DNA of 64,000 nt, taken from positions 6,758,001 to 6,822,000 of the forward strand of contig NC_064009.1 of NCBI RefSeq assembly GCF_932276165.1, given 5' to 3'. The first letter of the stretch is position 1. Each line of letters opens with the position of its first letter. Below are positions 35,795 to 45,287 of this stretch, in pieces. The DNA is from Plutella xylostella. Lineage: Eukaryota > Arthropoda > Insecta > Lepidoptera > Plutellidae. Under the pieces are notes generated by a model. The model was not told where the DNA came from. It did not search any database and was given only the letters and a program-made list of their open reading frames with translations. The position numbers and the translations under genes were made by a program.

Positions 35795-36424
35795 AATTGT
35801 TATCACTCCACAGACTTTATGTCCGTGCCTTTTGAAGAGTGGTAATTTTTATGAGATAGTTTTTAATTCTTTTATCTACTTTCTACTCGGTAAGGAAGTT
35901 TCATTTATATATAGGTATATATATTCTATCTTTTATATATATATTGTTCTTTTTTTTTTTTCTTTTTCTTTTTTCCCTTTTTTTTTTTCCACTGCTGGGG
36001 GAAAATCCACATGGACACCTGGGAAGAGGACCCAGGTAGTGTCGGGCGTTAACCGACTAAAAACCCCCAGCCGTGTATCTCATTATACAAGAATTTTTTT
36101 TTTTTTTTTTTTTTTTCTTTTTTTTTTCCTTTTTTTTAAATTAATGGTTTTCAGAGTCACACTTACATTAGTAATGGCAACAAATTTAACAAGTACAGGG
36201 CCAATGCCAGCTGTCTTCGGAGAACTTAGTAGACACCTGGCAATGGCTCGGCCCCTCAGTCGTTATAGGTCATGTTTTGCCTGATGTTAGTGTGTGACTC
36301 TGTTCTTAAAGATAACTTATTTTAATTGTTAGTTATGATATAATAATCAATAGGTTAGTTATATAAATTATTTTCCCAATTTGACCTATATTTTGCGCTC
36401 TTAACCAAAATTATATTTTATGAT
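35766..36424 (-). other. retrotransposon 3'UTR
   Basis: Begins after the TAA stop (36425-36427). On the minus strand it contains two internal A-rich tracts (about 36092-36138 and 35950-35988) with a conserved-looking GC-rich module between them (35994-36071), then ends in the terminal A-tract. Internal A-tracts could be older tails or sites of internal priming. Confidence 0.75.
35994..36071 (-). other. three-stem RNA-like fold in the retrotransposon 3'UTR
   Basis: The outer stem is GCTGGGGG (35994-36001) with CCCCCAGC (36064-36071). Inside are hairpin ACCTGGG/CCCAGGT (36017-36023 / 36031-36037) and hairpin GTCGG/CCGAC (36041-36045 / 36053-36057). The pairing also holds on the minus-strand RNA. 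Such structured 3' modules are often what a LINE reverse transcriptase recognises; that role is inferred. Confidence 0.55.
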
Positions 36425-39400
36425 TTATTCCGCCCCGTTTTGCCTTCTTAACATTTCCCCAGAAAGTGCAATGACCTCTTCGTCTCGATTCTTAACTGCC
36501 ATTTTTAGATTGTACTCGAGGATGCGTTTCTTTGGCGCTGTTATTGCCGTTTTAGCGAGGTTGCCGATAGCGTCCTCGGTGTCATCCGCATAGTAGGTGC
36601 AGGCGGTGGTGTGCCTCGACAGCGCCACTACTGCGTGAGGTATGCTATCGTGCAACTTTATTTTATCTTTTGTTCTTATGATAATAACGGATTCGTACGT
36701 CAATCCCTGTGCTTCGTGTATGGTTAGGACGCGTGAGCCCATTCCTTCACCATACCCTTGGCTGGTCAAGGTCTCTTTTTCTTCCTGTGTATGCACCAGG
36801 AACAGAGTGTTGGTTTGGGATTTGGGAATTACTGCGTCTGTTAACCTTTTCAGCTGCAGGGATTGGATGCGCGCTGTGGCTGCGTATATGCCTGAGTATA
36901 CTTCCTTTAGGGCGTATGCAACATCCATGGGGTTTCTGTATGAGCACAACAGCTCCTGGGTGATGTTTGCTACCAGTGTTGGGCGATTGTACCTAAGCTC
37001 GAATAGGTTCTCTCTGTCGATATATGGTAGCTGATTGATGTCTCCGATCAGAGCAATATCACAGGCACGAGACAGGTGGGCGGCCATTACGATTGCCCCG
37101 AAATGGTTCATCAGGGCTTCGTCAATTATCAGGCGTTGGCAACCGACATGTTCTCTAAAGCCGTTTACCAGGACTGATGCCATCGTACGCACCCTAGTTT
37201 TGACCATGTCACCAATACGATGCGCTAGCCTGTTTCTTATGTCGATGGCCGCCTCAGTTGTTGTTGTGATAATGGTGTCTTTGCTCACATCGAAGTTATT
37301 TATCACCCAGGTTGTCTTCCCACATCCAGGTACCCCGTTCACCCAAGTGATAGTGGGCATCGTCCAGTGATTCCAGTTGGCGTTGATGGTTTCCACTTTT
37401 GCTAGGATTTTATCCTCTAGCATAATCCTGGTGCACTGGGCGACGACCACTATTTGGTTGTTGTGTGGCACAGTAAATTTTGAGGAGTTGCATTCCCAGG
37501 GTACAAATCCGCTTTCCTCGCTGTAAGCCGCCATATACGCTCCAGTCATTTTGCCTCTGAGGACTTGGCAACTACTGTTATCGTATATGCAGGCTTCGGC
37601 CTCCTCGAGTAGAATTTTTAGCCGGCCTTCGTTTTCTTGCCTGTAGGTCTGCATGATGGTTTTGCACGACAAGAGGTTTACCTGCTTTGTGGCGGTTGTT
37701 ATTGCCACAAATTCTATGACGGCATTCTCCAAATGCTCTTTAGGGGAGGTTGCTGTTTTTAGCTTCGGTGGGACCACCTGACCCATGTCGGCTCTTGTTA
37801 TGGTTCTTTGGGCCGTTCTTTTTCGGATGGGGCCTTTGGGGATTTGGCGCCACTCAGGTGTCCTCTGTGGTTTCCCCATAAGGCTTTGGGCAGCTGATTT
37901 GAATGCCTGAAGGAACCCTTGTGCGCGCCCCTGCGAGATTCTGCTCTGCATCCTCATATTTATTTCCTGCTGTTCAGCAGCAGCGACGGACTCGGAAGCC
38001 ATCCTCTCCTGTAGGCGTTCTGATCCGGTGACCGCTTCAGTTTGTTGGTGGTTGTTGTTCCTCACGGGTATGTGTCCACTGAGAAAGCTTAGGTCTTCAC
38101 CTCTGTCCTCATACACAACTATTTCGTGTTGTTTTGAGGCTTTTAGGCAGCCCAGCTGGTCAACAATTTCACCTTTCTTATGCTCGATCACCATTGCGTC
38201 TACGCTTATTATCTTGGGGACGTTACTATCTTGTGCTCTCTCTCCAAGCGTAGTGAGCCATGAGCATGCCTGGACAAACGGGGTGTCATCGGCCCATTCC
38301 AATAGTGCGATGGTCTTGTTACGGCATCGTACTAATCTGCAGGACTGATTTCCCACTAGTGTTACCGGCAATGCGTCATAGGCTTTACGTTTCATGGTAG
38401 CTTTGGATGTGCTTCCATTTAGGAGAGAGGCTAGGCCGGGTGATATGGCTACACGCTTTCGCGCCCCCGAGACGCAGAAGCTGATGCCGAGTCTTTCGCT
38501 GCTACTGTCCATGAACAGAGCCACACTTCGGCGTCTTAGTCCGGCTTCTCCTTTTTCGCCACAAGACAACAGCTGGTTTGTCGCTGTTGCTTTTGGAGTC
38601 ACTTGTTGTGGTGCTGAGATGGTCGGGTTTGATGATTGGAATACTGATGTTGATTGGGCTTCAGGGCGAGAAATTGTGCTGTTTCTCCTTGCTGCTACTC
38701 GGAAGATTCGATCTGCGTATGATAGGAAATGAGGTCTGTGATTGGTGTCTGCCAGAATATCTTTTAATTCCGACTCCACCAAGTTCCTGTTTATCGATGT
38801 CTCCAGATCATGTCTTGCAGCAAGAAAACGGGGGCAGTCCAGAATGATGTGCCATACCGATTCACTGATGTTGGGGTCGCAATCACATCCAGGGCTTCCT
38901 TTAAGTTTGAATCTGTACAAATATTCTCCTATCCCCCCGTGTCCGGTCAGCATTTGTACGTGAGCAGGGGTCAATTTAGAAGTTCGCGTAATTCGGTATG
39001 CTTGGTTGACATCCGGTAGAAATTTACGCGTGACTGCTCCTGTACTGGAGGTCGCGTATCGATCTTGCCATTTTCGGACCGATTCCTCTCTGATCTTTTT
39101 TCTGACATAGGACAGGGGAACTTTGTCGTAGTCGTGGGAGGTGCTGTGTAGTGCTGCTGTTTTGGCGAGCTCATCGGCTCTTTCGTTCCCGGCAGTTCCT
39201 ACGTGCGCCCTCAACCAGAACATTTGTATCTCTCCGCCATCGCTCACAGCCCTCGCAATGTTTTCCTTTATGCTTCTTGCCAGGGGGTGGCTGAGTTTCG
39301 GATTTTGGAGCAGATCGAGTGATGATTTCGAGTCGCTCAAGATGTTCACTTTTTTATCCGTGCTAGAGCTCACCAGTTTTGTTGCCCTGTGAAGTGCATA

Positions 39401-39787
39401 AAGTTCCGATTGGAAGACCGTGCACGATGGGTGGAGACCAAAAGTCTCGGACAGTTTTTCTTTGCCATCCTCCCACCAACTTAGGGCGGCGCCGACTTTT
39501 CCCTCTATCTTGCTTCCATCCGTGAAGATTTGGGAGCCGGTGTCCAGCAGGGTGGTGTTTTCAAGGATCTCGTACTTGGTAGAGGTAAGTGTGGACGGAT
39601 GTGGTAAGTCCAAGTACCCTACATTCTGTTCGAGATCTTTGCCCGGTGGGAGGTAGTCAGCTGACAAGAGTTTTTTTGATTTGTACAGATTTGCTGCCTC
39701 CTGTATTCTGAGGTCGAGAGGCAGCAAGCCCGACAGTGCCAGTGCAGATGTGAGCGACACTGTTCGGTAGGCTTTACATATTTTTTG
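36425..39787 (-). CDS. RT-tail/RNase H/superfamily-1 viral-type helicase fusion polyprotein (5'-partial)
   Basis: One open frame from the insertion edge to TAA at 36425; no ATG start because the 5' part is lost. Residues below count from the GTG codon at 39760. Residues 1-45 (with nine before) are the post-RT segment of R1/Jockey-like LINEs (KAYRTVS, LPLDLRIQEAANLY). RNase H spans about 76-200: TDGS (D81), E119, SDSK (D143), HVGTAGNERADELAK (D196). A zinc-knuckle-like CDC..H..C follows (C292, C294, H304, C309). Residues 361-800 are an unassigned linker. Residues 802-1070 form a superfamily-1 helicase of the alphavirus-like RNA virus type: motif I GVPGCGKTT (809-817), II IIDEA (878-882), III IGDINQLPYI (905-914), IV SYRNP (940-944), V TIHEAQGLT (1013-1021), VI ALSRH (1046-1050). 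All are intact. It presumably unwinds RNA for the element, which is inference. The helicase DNA is about 36551-37357. Confidence 0.9.
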   Translation of the reverse strand, partial: QKICKAYRTVSLTSALALSGLLPLDLRIQEAANLYKSKKLLSADYLPPGKDLEQNVGYLDLPHPSTLTSTKYEILENTTLLDTGSQIFTDGSKIEGKVGAALSWWEDGKEKLSETFGLHPSCTVFQSELYALHRATKLVSSSTDKKVNILSDSKSSLDLLQNPKLSHPLARSIKENIARAVSDGGEIQMFWLRAHVGTAGNERADELAKTAALHSTSHDYDKVPLSYVRKKIREESVRKWQDRYATSSTGAVTRKFLPDVNQAYRITRTSKLTPAHVQMLTGHGGIGEYLYRFKLKGSPGCDCDPNISESVWHIILDCPRFLAARHDLETSINRNLVESELKDILADTNHRPHFLSYADRIFRVAARRNSTISRPEAQSTSVFQSSNPTISAPQQVTPKATATNQLLSCGEKGEAGLRRRSVALFMDSSSERLGISFCVSGARKRVAISPGLASLLNGSTSKATMKRKAYDALPVTLVGNQSCRLVRCRNKTIALLEWADDTPFVQACSWLTTLGERAQDSNVPKIISVDAMVIEHKKGEIVDQLGCLKASKQHEIVVYEDRGEDLSFLSGHIPVRNNNHQQTEAVTGSERLQERMASESVAAAEQQEINMRMQSRISQGRAQGFLQAFKSAAQSLMGKPQRTPEWRQIPKGPIRKRTAQRTITRADMGQVVPPKLKTATSPKEHLENAVIEFVAITTATKQVNLLSCKTIMQTYRQENEGRLKILLEEAEACIYDNSSCQVLRGKMTGAYMAAYSEESGFVPWECNSSKFTVPHNNQIVVVAQCTRIMLEDKILAKVETINANWNHWTMPTITWVNGVPGCGKTTWVINNFDVSKDTIITTTTEAAIDIRNRLAHRIGDMVKTRVRTMASVLVNGFREHVGCQRLIIDEALMNHFGAIVMAAHLSRACDIALIGDINQLPYIDRENLFELRYNRPTLVANITQELLCSYRNPMDVAYALKEVYSGIYAATARIQSLQLKRLTDAVIPKSQTNTLFLVHTQEEKETLTSQGYGEGMGSRVLTIHEAQGLTYESVIIIRTKDKIKLHDSIPHAVVALSRHTTACTYYADDTEDAIGNLAKTAITAPKKRILEYNLKMAVKNRDEEVIALSGEMLRRQNGAE

Positions 39788-39788
39788 T

Positions 39789-39801
39789 GCCCTAGCATAT
39801 T
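39789..39801. repeat. 13-bp target-site duplication, right copy
   Basis: GCCCTAGCATATT, identical to 35753-35765; it marks the 5' (truncated) edge of the retrotransposon. Confidence 0.9.
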
Positions 39802-42194
39802 ATTAACAAGCCTAAGTACGCCATGCCCATAATGACAGCTCCCATAGAGCAGATAGAGGTAGAATCGAATCGCAGGATCATTCGATTGTCGGGCAGTCAT
39901 TACCGAGATAGACACATCGAATCACCAGCCGGTAAATGAAAACTCTCTGATCACGTTCCAAATTGAAATCCTTGCGGCGGACTTTTACCCTTTGTTTTGT
40001 TTTACTCGGCTCGATTATTCCAATTACGGTTAATTCATTTCCATCTTGCGGGTATTGCCCCCTATAGTCTATGGTTCGTGGTGAGACACTATGGTTTTGG
40101 AATCGATCGATTTAGTTATGTCACTTGATACATTAACCGGCATCGAGTGGCCTACTTTACGACATGAGTTTAATGTGTTTTCCAGTGAGAATGGTAAATA
40201 GTATTTTAACCAAAGCGTCAATCTCGGCAGCCTTTATTTATCAGCCAATTATTTGAGACTTGTTAACCCTTTCACCGAGTTAAAATGTCTCACCATCTGA
40301 TAGGTAGGCGACGTATACGAAATTTATACGTTTCGTCGTTTGCCTAATCGTGAACGTGATACTGTGTGGCAGCCACGAATACTGCGTATAAATTAAAGTG
40401 AAGAAAGCTGCCTTTAATGGCAATAAATGCGGTTACACAATACGGGTAAACAGATGCCGGCCGAGATTGATTAGATTTAGTTTTTACTGAAGACATTCAA
40501 TTTTGACTCAAGCGGCTGTATGTATGGTCTGCCACGCAGATATCTGACCTCCTCAATATAATAAATTTAACAGTCAGTATACACAATTTGTAGAGGTAAA
40601 TACTGAACACGAAGTTCAAATGGTAGAGATTAATTTATTCAACTGCATCACAAAACTATTTACACCGTGTGTGTGATGATTGCTTAGTTGAAACATTGAA
40701 CATAGATGAAAAATTAATTTACTTACATACTTACCTACTACAAATTAATCAATTATTAAGGTAAGTTACGTGGAATGTAAAGTGTTATATAGTATGCTAC
40801 CACTACCAATGAAGTACTTCTTGATACCCTTGGTTGAGTACACCAGGCTAGCTACCAAATTAAATAAAAGTCATTTAGGTACATATTTTGTGGTGTTTGA
40901 GTCATTGTTGGCGGCTGATTACGTCGGTACGTGACCCCTGCGCCATCTTCCGGCCGGTGAGAAATACTAAATTTTCGATAACTTAATGCCTCCGGTAACG
41001 CTGTAATTGCTTGTTTAGTGGTTTTATTCAGCTGAAGCTCTCCATTCCCAGCGGTCTGTGTTAAGGCAATTTTCTGTCTCTACTAAACGTTCATCGGGCA
41101 TCAACGATTTGATGATTGCTGGCATGGATTACTGGTGGCTAACAGAAGCCACATCAAAGTTATAAAGAAATAAATTAACTATGTAGATTCTTATAACTGC
41201 TTTAGAATATAATACTACTTTATTGAGTTAACAAACACAAAATATCTATTTTATACTGTGAATATTTATCAACAGGCATAGGCGGCCTAATCGCTAAAAG
41301 CCTCTACCAGGCGATCTTTGTGCGGAGGAATGACTTGAACAATGGATGAGGAAGGTGTACAAAAATACTGTAGTAAACTTTCACATAGTTTTAATTATAA
41401 ATAGTACTTAAACAATATACCTACATACATTATATTTTGACAATACTTAATTTAATATAGGTATTACCAAAAATCTTTTCTTACGACTAAGTATAATTCC
41501 TATAACGATACCTAAAACAATATAGACAGTTTGTTTTCTCTGAACCAATAAAAAGCCGAGAGGAAAACCTCCGCTCAAGTACTCACGGCCCCATATTTGC
41601 ACCGGTTAGCCGCAAATCATAGAAAGATTTGCAGCATTACTTAAAAACAAAACGATATCGAAATCAATATGAAATTGCATTTCCTAATGTCAATTGTTAG
41701 TTACGAAGTGCAATAAAGTTCCAATAATCATGATATGAAATAATTCCCGGGCGATGCGCTTGCGCAGGTCGTGCGTCTCTGTCTGGCGCAGGCGGGGAGG
41801 TGTAGCTGTCTCGCTCTCGCCCCGAGGATCGTAGTCGGTATGATGAACTCGGTAATGATCCAATCAGAAGTGAAGTGCATCAGGTCTCTGTGAGAATGCG
41901 GTTGGGGGTGCAAAAACTGAGCACGGATTTAAATGAAACTGACCACTTGCTTTTATTTTCTGATACGCTTCATCTTGTTGAGGTTATTGTTTAATTTGTA
42001 ATAAGGACTCTGTGTGTAGGCAGGTTTCCATAAAGTATATAAATATGATTTTATAGATCCTTATGCTTATTGGCATGAGACTTGGTAAGGTTTGTCTGTA
42101 AACATACTGTCTCAAAACACACACGTCAAATACCTCAATTCCGCACTTTTCGCCAAGGTTCAGCTAAGGCTGTATGCAATATGGGTAGAGCCTA
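39802..42194. other. gene-free stretch
   Basis: Non-coding, AT-rich. One probable repeat scrap at 41272-41330. A GC-richer block at 41745-41900 has open frames but no motif or splice context. Confidence 0.5.
41272..41330. mobile_element. short repeat fragment
   Basis: CATAGGCGGCCTAATCGCTA followed by AAAGCCTCTACCAGGCGATC resembles a block I know from many lepidopteran retroelement 3' regions (GGCGGCCT..ATCGCTAA..). Only a fragment remains; the class is uncertain. Confidence 0.3.
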
Positions 42195-42280
42195 CTGCCG
42201 TCCACCCTGGTGCGGAACCATATCTGAACCCTCGGCACTACAGTAAGAATAACTAACCACTGCACCACTGACCGGACGTT
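42195..42280 (-). mobile_element. tRNA-headed SINE remnant, minus strand
   Basis: On the minus strand the A-box-like TGGTGCAGTGGTTAGTT (42252-42268) is followed ~20 nt later by a degraded B box (GAGGGTTCAGATA, 42221-42233). Only the head is recognisable. It directly precedes an RTE remnant. Confidence 0.5.
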
Positions 42281-42314
42281 TTCTAGATAAACCCCCGCAT
42301 TTGGTATGCTATCA

Positions 42315-42497
42315 TCAGCCAATAATCATCCACTGCTGGACATAGGCCTCTCCCAAGGAGCGCCACAACACTCGGTCCTCGGCCTTCCTCATCCAACCAC
42401 TACCCGCCACCCGCCTAAGGTCGTCAGTCCAGCGGGCAGGAGGGCGTCCCACGCTGCGTTTGCCTGTTCGTGGTCTCCACTCGAGAACTCGTTTTTA
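42315..42497 (-). mobile_element. RTE-clade LINE remnant, C-terminus of the RT polyprotein
   Basis: The minus-strand frame reads VLEWRPRTGKRSVGRPPARW, TDDLRRVAGSGWMRKAEDR and LWRSLGEAYVQQWMIIG to TGA at 42315-42317. The blocks 'RPRTGKRSVGRPPARW' and 'GEAYVQQW' are the well-known C-terminal signature of RTE-type reverse-transcriptase proteins in insects. It is a 3' fragment only, undisrupted over about 60 codons. Confidence 0.85.
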
Positions 42498-43524
42498 TGC
42501 AAATAATAATAAATATTTGGTATGCAAATAAGTATATAGAGACGGGTAGTACCTATGGCTATTATGTGTACCTACCTATAGGCATGTAGAGCATCAACTC
42601 TCACGGTTGCTGAATTAACAGTTACAAAATTCTCATTAGCGACAATTTTCGCGATGTGTTTTCTTTTCCAAATTACCCGTGACGTCCGGTGGGCCGATAC
42701 CCACAGCATCTTTACAAGGTACGATCAATAAATTCAATGCTCTACATGAGATGGCCCGGTAATTTAGTAAATTTTCCCGATACATTATACTTATAAAACA
42801 CAAATTATTTAAGGCGATTCCTACCCTGAATAATATGCATCATGTCATAATTCATTTGAGGGTAAGTATTACAAATTTATAATTTTCATTGATAGCCGGC
42901 CGTGCCAATAGGCACTAAGTGTGTACTTTAAGACCATTTTCGGGATTAAAATATAAGTAATGGTCTCGAAACACTGGCTGTTTCTTCCAACGGCTTGTAA
43001 TTATTTTAAATGTCCTGAGTTCGCGCCATCGCCAGGGCAGGCCCGGGGCGGCCGACTGATCGGGAATCCATATTGTTCGTTCGTAATTCAAAATTGCTGT
43101 AAATGCCGCCATTTTCCGATAATAACAAATGATTTAATTGCAGGCCGGCTTACCCGTAATATTAAGTAATTAAAATAGCCGCAATTTTCGAAATTGTAAT
43201 GACAATCTGAGGGTAATTTCCTGCACAGGCCACTAATTATTGGTAAGGTTACACTGTATTATTTTTTAAACCTTTATCACGCATAAGTTATTAACTCACA
43301 TGAAGTTGGTTAAGGAGCCACATTAAAAGGGTATGCCATAACTGTATGTACCTATACATTATGAACTATTCTATAGGTACTTTGCGGGGGAGTATACCTG
43401 AGTACCGCCTGCGCCTGGGTACCTCGAATGGAATCCCTAAGGTCTAAAAGTCTCAAACTTAGAACATTTCGCACCATGCTTGTTCATTGCGGGTGGGTGA
43501 GTTTAGATATCTATCTAAATCTAG
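42498..43524. other. gene-free stretch
   Basis: No exon or element recognised. Confidence 0.5.
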
Positions 43525-43662
43525 ATTTGCAGGTTTCCTCATGATATGTTCCCTCACCGTGAGAGTACGTGTATTGCACTAAAATTTAATTAAAACACAA
43601 AAATCACATCATAACAGTCTCTTGACTGAGAGGACGTGACCTTATCCGCCACTCCACACACA
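43525..43662 (-). mobile_element. SINE remnant, minus strand
   Basis: On the minus strand GTGGAGTGGCGGATAAGGTC (A-box-like head) is followed by CTCTCAGTCAAGAGAC and, ~100 nt on, GTGAGGGAACATATCATGAG then GAAACCTGCAAATC, the tail block also seen at 28738-28925. The middle is decayed. Confidence 0.5.
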
Positions 43663-44417
43663 TATCTTTTCCTGAATTGAAAAAAGCTAAAAGGTATTGT
43701 TGGTAAATAAGTTACTTAAATAATATACTTTACATGCACATCTTGAACTATAAAAAGTGTTTATAAGATATAGTGCGTCTTAGTTATAATCCAAACAGCT
43801 TTAACTATACTTAAATATTGTTGTCTAAAACGTCTAGTTTACCAATAGGTAGGTGCTTGAATACACAATACAAACATATACTATCTTAATAAACAATAAT
43901 AATATTATATTGCCTGGTAACTATAGTGAGTTGGTTGTAAGGAAAATGTATGAGGAAATATCGACCTATTAAAATTAATTTTATCACTGTTTATTAATTC
44001 AAGGATAACAATTTAATGTTAAATTAATATTCATGAATACTGTTAATAAATCGTTTAATTACTTAGTTCAATGTTGTCTTCCAAGTCGAACTGACCTACG
44101 CAAAATGTGTAATTAAATAAATAAATATGAGTCTGTGATGAGGATAAATAAATACCTTCCTAGTTGTCTGTATATCGAGAGTAAGATTATCAGAAAGTGT
44201 TATCTAATAAGTATCTTATCAAAACGTGTCTGCATAGTAGATTTTTTCAGTAGGTACTAATAGATATGCCAAGTATATCGTAGATATTTATTACTCTTAT
44301 TCTACCAAAATGAATAAAGTAATATACCTATGTGTATGTGAGTGAGTGCGTATCTTGCTAAAAGTGTTACTTATGGACCAAGACTTCTGTGTTCATTCAT
44401 AGTTTCACCAAAATAAA
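43663..44417. other. gene-free stretch
   Basis: AT-rich; no element or exon recognised. Confidence 0.5.
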
Positions 44418-44462
44418 ATGGAGCCCTTTCACACTCTGAGGATTCCTCCAATTCGACGAAAG
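44418..44462 (+). CDS. putative small gene, exon 1
   Basis: ATG at 44418 in good context (AAAATGG) opens MEPFHTLRIPPIRRK and runs to the donor AAG|GTTAGT at 44462/44463, phase 0. It joins in phase to 44846-45049 over a 383-bp intron to give a basic/Gln-rich product of about 82 residues. No family recognised. It could be a small gene or an alternative 5' exon pair of the gene starting at 46293. Confidence 0.3.
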
Positions 44463-44845
44463 GTTAGTCAAATTTTATTTACAAATATTTATTCTTCTAG
44501 TACATTTCTTTCCCTAAGTACGCGTCTTTGTTGTTACGATGGTGCATGCCACGATGGAAATAATATTCCAACACATTTTTTAAAAATATTAACTACTTAT
44601 TTACCTATGACGATTTTTTTTCAAATGTAAGTAGGTAATTAAAATACAACGCTAATCAATCAAACAAAACACTGAGTTTGAAAAAAGAATGTAATTTTTT
44701 AACAGATAATTAATTTGAAATTAAAATACAAAGCCAATACATTTTTTTTTTCTATTTGAAATGACTCGTATGAAGAACTGCAATTTTATAGCTAAAGACC
44801 TAATTATATCTAGGATGAATTAAATATTGGTTTTATTGAGTGCAG

Positions 44846-45049
44846 GTACAAGTGTTGTCCAACAACGAACCTGCTCAAGCGCAACGTCAGTATTCTGGTA
44901 ATCAGTCACGGCCAAGGCCGAACCGGGATTTTGATCTCGAGCTCGAAGCAAATCAACAACAATCACCTTTCACCAGCCAAATACGCAACGAAAACTGCCA
45001 GTTAACACAAACAGTTCAATTAGATCAGTGTGAAATGTGCATTTATTAA
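44846..45049 (+). CDS. putative small gene, exon 2 (terminal)
   Basis: Acceptor TTTATTGAGTGCAG ends at 44845. The frame continues in phase 0 from the exon at 44418: VQVLSNNEPAQAQRQYSG, a polar Gln/Asn/Arg-rich middle, ending LDQCEMCIY before TAA (45047-45049). The composition is non-random (few hydrophobics, many Q/N), which fits a disordered tail. A possible internal donor (CTG|GTAATC near 44898) leaves room for another exon structure. Confidence 0.3.
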   Translation, partial: VQVLSNNEPAQAQRQYSGNQSRPRPNRDFDLELEANQQQSPFTSQIRNENCQLTQTVQLDQCEMCIY

Positions 45050-45227
45050 AACACCTGAGTTACTTATCTTAACTTCAAACTTAGAAGTTAGTTTTAACTG
45101 ACTCTTAGAAACATAATATTTGCTTGATTGTTATTGAGCATTCGGTGTTTGTTTTGAAAAACGGGACTTGATTGAGTGCTGCTGAGATTTTTTGAGGTAC
45201 CAATACCAAGGTACCTACTAAATCAAA

Positions 45228-45287
45228 ATGAAGTCGATGGTAAAGGAAACAGTGGGAAGAGCGTTAAGAGACACAAAAGAAGAAAAG
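45228..45287 (+). CDS. possible alternative first coding exon
   Basis: ATG at 45228 in excellent insect context (CAAAATG) opens MKSMVKETVGRALRDTKEEK and ends at AAG|GTAATA (45287/45288), phase 0. The exit phase equals that of the exon at 46293-46403, so both could splice to the phase-0 exon at 60431. It is short, so chance is possible. Confidence 0.2.

Larger units (their letters stand above)
35766..39788 (-). mobile_element. 5'-truncated non-LTR retrotransposon carrying a viral-type helicase
   Basis: A ~4.0 kb insertion flanked by the exact 13-bp duplication GCCCTAGCATATT (35753-35765 and 39789-39801). On the minus strand it starts inside the coding region just after the reverse-transcriptase domain and reads through RNase H, a linker and an RNA-virus-type superfamily-1 helicase. 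It continues into a 3'UTR of ~660 nt and ends in a poly(A) tail (T-run from 35764 to 35790 on plus). Truncation at the 5' side, variable-length target duplication and terminal A-tract are the signature of target-primed reverse transcription. The long uninterrupted frame indicates a recent insertion. This copy lacks RT and endonuclease and cannot be autonomous. Confidence 0.92.

Noticed and set aside
35832..36284. 150-codon plus-strand frame rich in Phe
   Set aside because: It is the antisense of the retrotransposon 3'UTR; Phe runs come from poly(T).
36548..37360. Independent endogenous RNA-virus insertion for the helicase
   Set aside because: It is in the same uninterrupted frame as the RNase H and inside one target duplication, so it is part of the retrotransposon.
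36642..37370. Plus-strand open frames of 84-130 codons
   Set aside because: Shadows of the minus-strand helicase coding region.
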